This document shows positions 60,207 through 64,000 of a stretch of DNA of 64,000 nt, one piece after another (within the stretch, counting starts at the first letter, position 1; each line of letters begins with the position of its first letter). Source of the stretch: Hyposmocoma kahamanoa (taxonomy: Eukaryota > Arthropoda > Insecta > Lepidoptera > Cosmopterigidae); NCBI RefSeq assembly GCF_003589595.1, contig NW_020654080.1, forward strand, positions 10,746,698-10,810,697, in the 5' to 3' direction. The notes beneath the pieces are model-generated. The model worked only from the letters and a program-made list of their open reading frames with translations. It did not search any database and was not told the DNA's origin. Made by a program: the position numbers and the translations under genes.

Positions 60207-62070
60207 ATGACTCCCACTAAAGTTATTTGGGACTATATTAGGCGATTCAAATTCTCTAAAGTAAATTCAACCGCTAATACTAATACACTTTTTTTGGAAG
60301 ATCCAGTTAATGCTTTAAACTTTCTCAACAAAATTGTTTCTCGCGACAGCATCGCCATTGATATGCGTGAATTACAAATTTATTTCTTATCTCCGGTGCT
60401 GACTCAGCACAATGGCTCACCTCTAATTTTCAAATGCATGAATTTGATGCTGCTCTCATGTATAAAAAAAATACTTCCCCAGGTCCCGATTTCATTCCTT
60501 ATTTAGTGATAAAAAAATTACCATCCCAAGCTAAAATCATTCTTCTTAAAATTTTAAATCAATTATGGCGTAATAATTCTATTCCCCCTGTTTGGAAAGA
60601 TCAACATGTTGTTCCAATTCTTAAACCGTACAAGGATATTCATAGCTTAGATGCATATAGACCCATCTCATTGACATCGTGTTTTTCTAAATGTTTTGAA
60701 ACTATGATCAAAAATAGGTTAGAATGGTACATTGAAAGCAACAGTTTGATTCCGGAGTTCCAATTTGGTTTCCGCAAAGGGAAATCCGCCATGTATAACT
60801 TGGGGTGTTTAATAGGTGATATAAAAAGGAATATGAGGCGTAACAAATTCATTCTTGCTGTTTTTTTGGACATCAAAGGCGCATTTGACAATATAAATCA
60901 TGCATATCTTATCAAGAGTCTCTCTTATCTGGGCATTCCAAGCCCTATTCTATTGTGGATATTTTCATTCTTAAATGGTAGAAATATTTCTTTAAAAATT
61001 AAAAATAATATTTTTGGCTGTAGAACCACAAATAAAGGTACTCCTCAGGGTTCCGTTCTATCACCTTTAATTTTTATATTGAGCCTTGTTAATCTTATGA
61101 ATCAAATTCCAATGTCTGTGAGATATTCATTTTATGCAGATGACTTAGTAATTTATCTTGAATGCGACAATATATACGTTGGACAAAAAAATATGAACAA
61201 TTGCCTTTTTACATTACATAATCTATTGTCGACCCAATTAATGTTAGAAGTTAATACAAGTAAAAGTTCAGTCATGCTTTTTGCGGCAAAATGCTCATTT
61301 ACGCCCAAAATTTATTACAATGACTGTTTGCTTCCAGTCCAATCTAAAGAAAGGTATTTGGGTATTATATTGGATCCTCAATTATCTTGGGAACCACATA
61401 TTCTACATATCTGCAAAAAGACTGAGTTAGGCTTAAATATCCTTAAATCTCTAGTGGGGTTGAAATGGGGAGCTGATCCCAAGATTTTAAAAGTCTTGTA
61501 TATTGCAGCCATTCGCAGCCACTTTGACTATGGATGTATGTTTTTTGCCGATGCTGCTAACCATTTACTCAGAAAGCTAGAAGTAATTCAAAATAGATCT
61601 TTGCGAATAATTTCAGGAGCTATGATGTCCTCCCCTATTAATTCCCTTCAGGTAGAAACAGGTGTAGTTCCTCTTATTGTCAGGAGGAGCTTTTTAACTG
61701 AGAAGTTTTGTCTTAAATTAGTAAGCTGCGACAATCCTGTAATTTGTAGTTTTTTAGAAGACTATGATATTCCTGACTTTAATACAGCTCCTCTAACTGC
61801 TACTACGACGTTGAGCCAATCTATTGCATTTCTAAATTTTGAATTTCAGAATTCTATTTATTGGTCTCCAAAATTGCCTTGTTTTAACTTCGACTTTCAC
61901 TGTTTAATTATGGATATATTAGTAAATACATCTAAGTTTAGGAACAAATTTGAATTTTATGAGTTTATAGATGCTAAGAAGGATTACATTAAAGTGTATA
62001 CAGATGGTTCTAAAACTAAGGATAGGACAAGTTTTGCTTTTTATAATTCTTATTTAAAATGCGGAAGAGT
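60207..62070 (+). pseudogene. Same element, ORF2 part 2: reverse transcriptase and truncated RNase H
   Basis: Linker in frame to about 60425, a second frame change, then RT from 60434: SPGPDFIPYLVIKKL, YRPISLTSCFSKCFE, FQFGFRKGKSAMYNLG, the first catalytic Asp in AVFLDIKGAFDNI, GTPQGSVLSPLIF, and YADD in YSFYADDLVIYLE (61132 onward). The C-terminal part has ERYLGIILDPQLSWEPHI and LEVIQNRSLRIISGAM. An RNase H domain begins YIKVYTDGSKTKDRTSFAFY (61988 onward) and stops about 25 residues later at the junction with the opposite-strand LINE. Confidence 0.88.
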
Positions 62071-62115
62071 TTTTTTTGTAATAATTTATTTTCTATTTTT
62101 TTCTGCTGAGGTTTT

Positions 62116-64000
62116 CAAATTCAAATTCAAATTCAAATACTTTAATTCAGATTTCATCCATATTGGTTAGTATAACAAACAAAAACTTACATACTAGTGT
62201 TAGAAGATACAAATTCATAAATACGTGCTGGGTTTAGGACATACATGTAATTTAGTCCAGTGTTCAAAAAATGAACCCTGGACCCTGCCAGCAACAATAC
62301 CCACAATGCTATTACCGCTGCCACGAACTCTGCGCATCAAGGATGCAGCTCTTTTTCTCATTATGGCGGCAAATCCGTCTACATGAGCATCGGCGAACAT
62401 TCCTGACGCGCTACAGAATCGCGGCAGCCGCAACAACATCCGGAATATATTGTTATATATAACTCTTAGAGAGTTGATAGCTTTCTGAGTGTAGTTGACC
62501 CATAGGCTGCAGGTATAAAAGGTCTGGCAGTAAGCTTTAAAAAGAGATACCTTTACGTTGTCCGTACACCTTGCGAACCTACGGGCCAACATATTACCCC
62601 GGACTGCTATTGCCCTACGCTCTCTCTCAATGTCAGTGTTATCCTCCAAGGACTCACTGACCCAATGCCCAAGGTACTTAAATTTAGTAACCCTATTAAG
62701 AGGAGTGCCACACAGCTTAACTTCAGGGACGTTATTAAAGCCATTGCTACCCGCTTTGAACACAAGCAACTCACTCTTAATCGCATTGTACCGTAAGCCA
62801 TGGATCTCAGCATAGCGCTCACATATTGCAACTAGTTTTCTTAGCGCGCTTATTGAAGGACTCAGCAACACCATATCATCCGCGTAACTGATATTATTCA
62901 CAATCTTTCCATCCAACGAGCATCGATTCTGGTATTGCAGAGTTCAACAATTAAACCGTTCATGTATATGTTGAAGAGACTTGGCGCGCTCAATCCCCCC
63001 TGCCTCACGCCACACTCCAACCCATACATGCCCGACTTCGCGCCCGCCCATCTAACATAGTTGCGCTGATTATTGTACCAAAACTTAAAAATACTAACTA
63101 TGTCACCTGGTAGATCAGTTTCATCCTGTAGCTTACTCCACAGCCTATCATATGATACAAGATCAAAAGCTTTGGATAGGTCGAGGAAGCAAGCATAAAC
63201 AGGAGTTTTCCTAGAGGTATAATACTGGACAGTGTGCTTGAGGCAAAGGATAGCAGCTTCTGTTGAAACTCCCGGTCGGAACCCAAATTGAGCGTCATGC
63301 AATTTCAAGTGCTTCCTTAATTGCTTGTCAAGCAAACTGTCCAGTACTTTTCCCACTATAGTAGCCAGGGATATAGGTCTATAATTGCTAATACTAGAGA
63401 TATCACCCGTCCTGTTCTTTACAATGGGGACAACAACAGTTTTCATTAGGTCGTCCGGCAAGTATGAATGCCCTACACACAATGTAAAGAACAAGGCGAG
63501 CACTCTAGGTAAGTGAACACTTCCATACTTCAAATGCTCTATGCTGAGAAAATCATGGCCCGGGGACTTACCGCGTGTCATTCTTTTAATCACATTTGCA
63601 ACCTCCTTCGCCGTGAAGCGGACCTGTTGTGGTTGCCCTTTGACTTCCGTACCTCGAGACTGACATACAGCAGGCCCCAGAGGTGACTTAATTTCAAAAT
63701 TTGATCTAAATAATTCAGCAATGAGGTTGGGCTTAGTTACTCCTTCCACACTGACCGGTAAGCTAGACTTAATATTACAATTTTTGGTCTCTTTCCAGAA
63801 ATCAGAAAACTTTTTATTTGAATGATGAGATGCTAAAATATCCATACGTAATTGTTCTTGATTGTTTTGACACCATTTTAGTTTTGCTTTAAACACTTTT
63901 TTAGTTTCCTGCATCATATTGTAACTGGGACCACTTTTAGGCTTACCACAGTTAATCCAGTCCAAAAACCTAAGTCTAGCCTCCTTATGATGAGCACTTA
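62116..64000 (-). mobile_element. Second non-LTR element, opposite strand, 3' part, running off the right edge
   Basis: The RT polyprotein is on the minus strand from the window edge to about 62215, then a 3' UTR and a (TTTGAA)n tail at 62116-62140 (plus strand CAAATTCAAATTCAAATTC). The tail abuts the broken RNase H of the plus-strand element, which suggests this copy inserted there. Its 5' part lies outside the window. Confidence 0.75.
62215..64000 (-). pseudogene. RT polyprotein of the minus-strand LINE, one frameshift
   Basis: Open from the right edge (HHKEARLRFLDWINCGKPKS) through SPGHDFLSIEHLKYG, SNYRPISLATIVGKVLDSLL, DAQFGFRPGVSTEAA, the catalytic block YACFLDLSKAFDLVSYDRLW and CGVRQGGLSAPSLFN. 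Near 62905-62916 the frame changes by one base, and the YADD motif follows in the next frame (IVNNISYADDMVLLSPS), with KFKYLGHWVSESL, then the C-terminal region to 62215. No RNase H. CR1/L2-like or RTE-like groups are possible; the clade is not settled. Confidence 0.85.

Overview
This is a eukaryotic, AT-rich, intron-rich and transposon-dense window. The protein similarities and the repeats (a DD37D maT-type mariner, hAT and Harbinger miniature elements, tRNA-headed SINEs, several non-LTR families) point to an insect, most likely a moth or butterfly. No species can be named from the sequence alone.

I reconstructed four host genes exon by exon by joining open reading segments at GT/AG sites and checking that the phases agree. 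(1) PCYT2 (ethanolamine-phosphate cytidylyltransferase), minus strand: the first four coding exons lie at 11253-9304 and the rest was not found. (2) DMC1, the meiosis-specific recombinase, minus strand: complete in five exons at 26419-19834, 339 residues. (3) ZC3H18, a CCCH zinc-finger RNA-surveillance adaptor, plus strand: complete in fifteen coding exons at 28025-42993, 927 residues. (4) POP1, the large protein subunit of RNase P/MRP, minus strand: complete in four exons at 48479-43465, 780 residues. DMC1 and ZC3H18 are divergent, with about 1.6 kb between start codons. ZC3H18 and POP1 converge, with 471 bp between stop codons and poly(A) signals only about 25 bp apart.

The rest is repeat landscape. 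1-9300 holds a LINE 3' end, a tandem duplication, an inverted-repeat element, a 2.07-kb hAT element with a perfect 8-bp target duplication, a small mariner-type MITE and SINE pieces. 11450-19800 holds a 2.1-kb long-inverted-repeat element, a LINE interrupted by another LINE tail, and a SINE. The introns of DMC1, ZC3H18 and POP1 carry many MITEs, SINEs and a full-length but broken maT mariner placed 17 bp after a splice donor. 48500-58000 is gene-free: a retroposed 0.3-kb RNA family (two copies with their own target duplications), a Harbinger derivative that keeps the start of its transposase, a hAT derivative and a full Tc1 element. 57995-64000 holds a nearly complete two-ORF non-LTR element with an opposite-strand non-LTR element apparently inserted in its RNase H region.

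The host genes are ordinary housekeeping or meiotic genes with no evident functional link to each other. The less ordinary content is the retained insect DMC1, the retroposed RNA family, and the transposon derivatives that can be delimited to the base by their target-site duplications.
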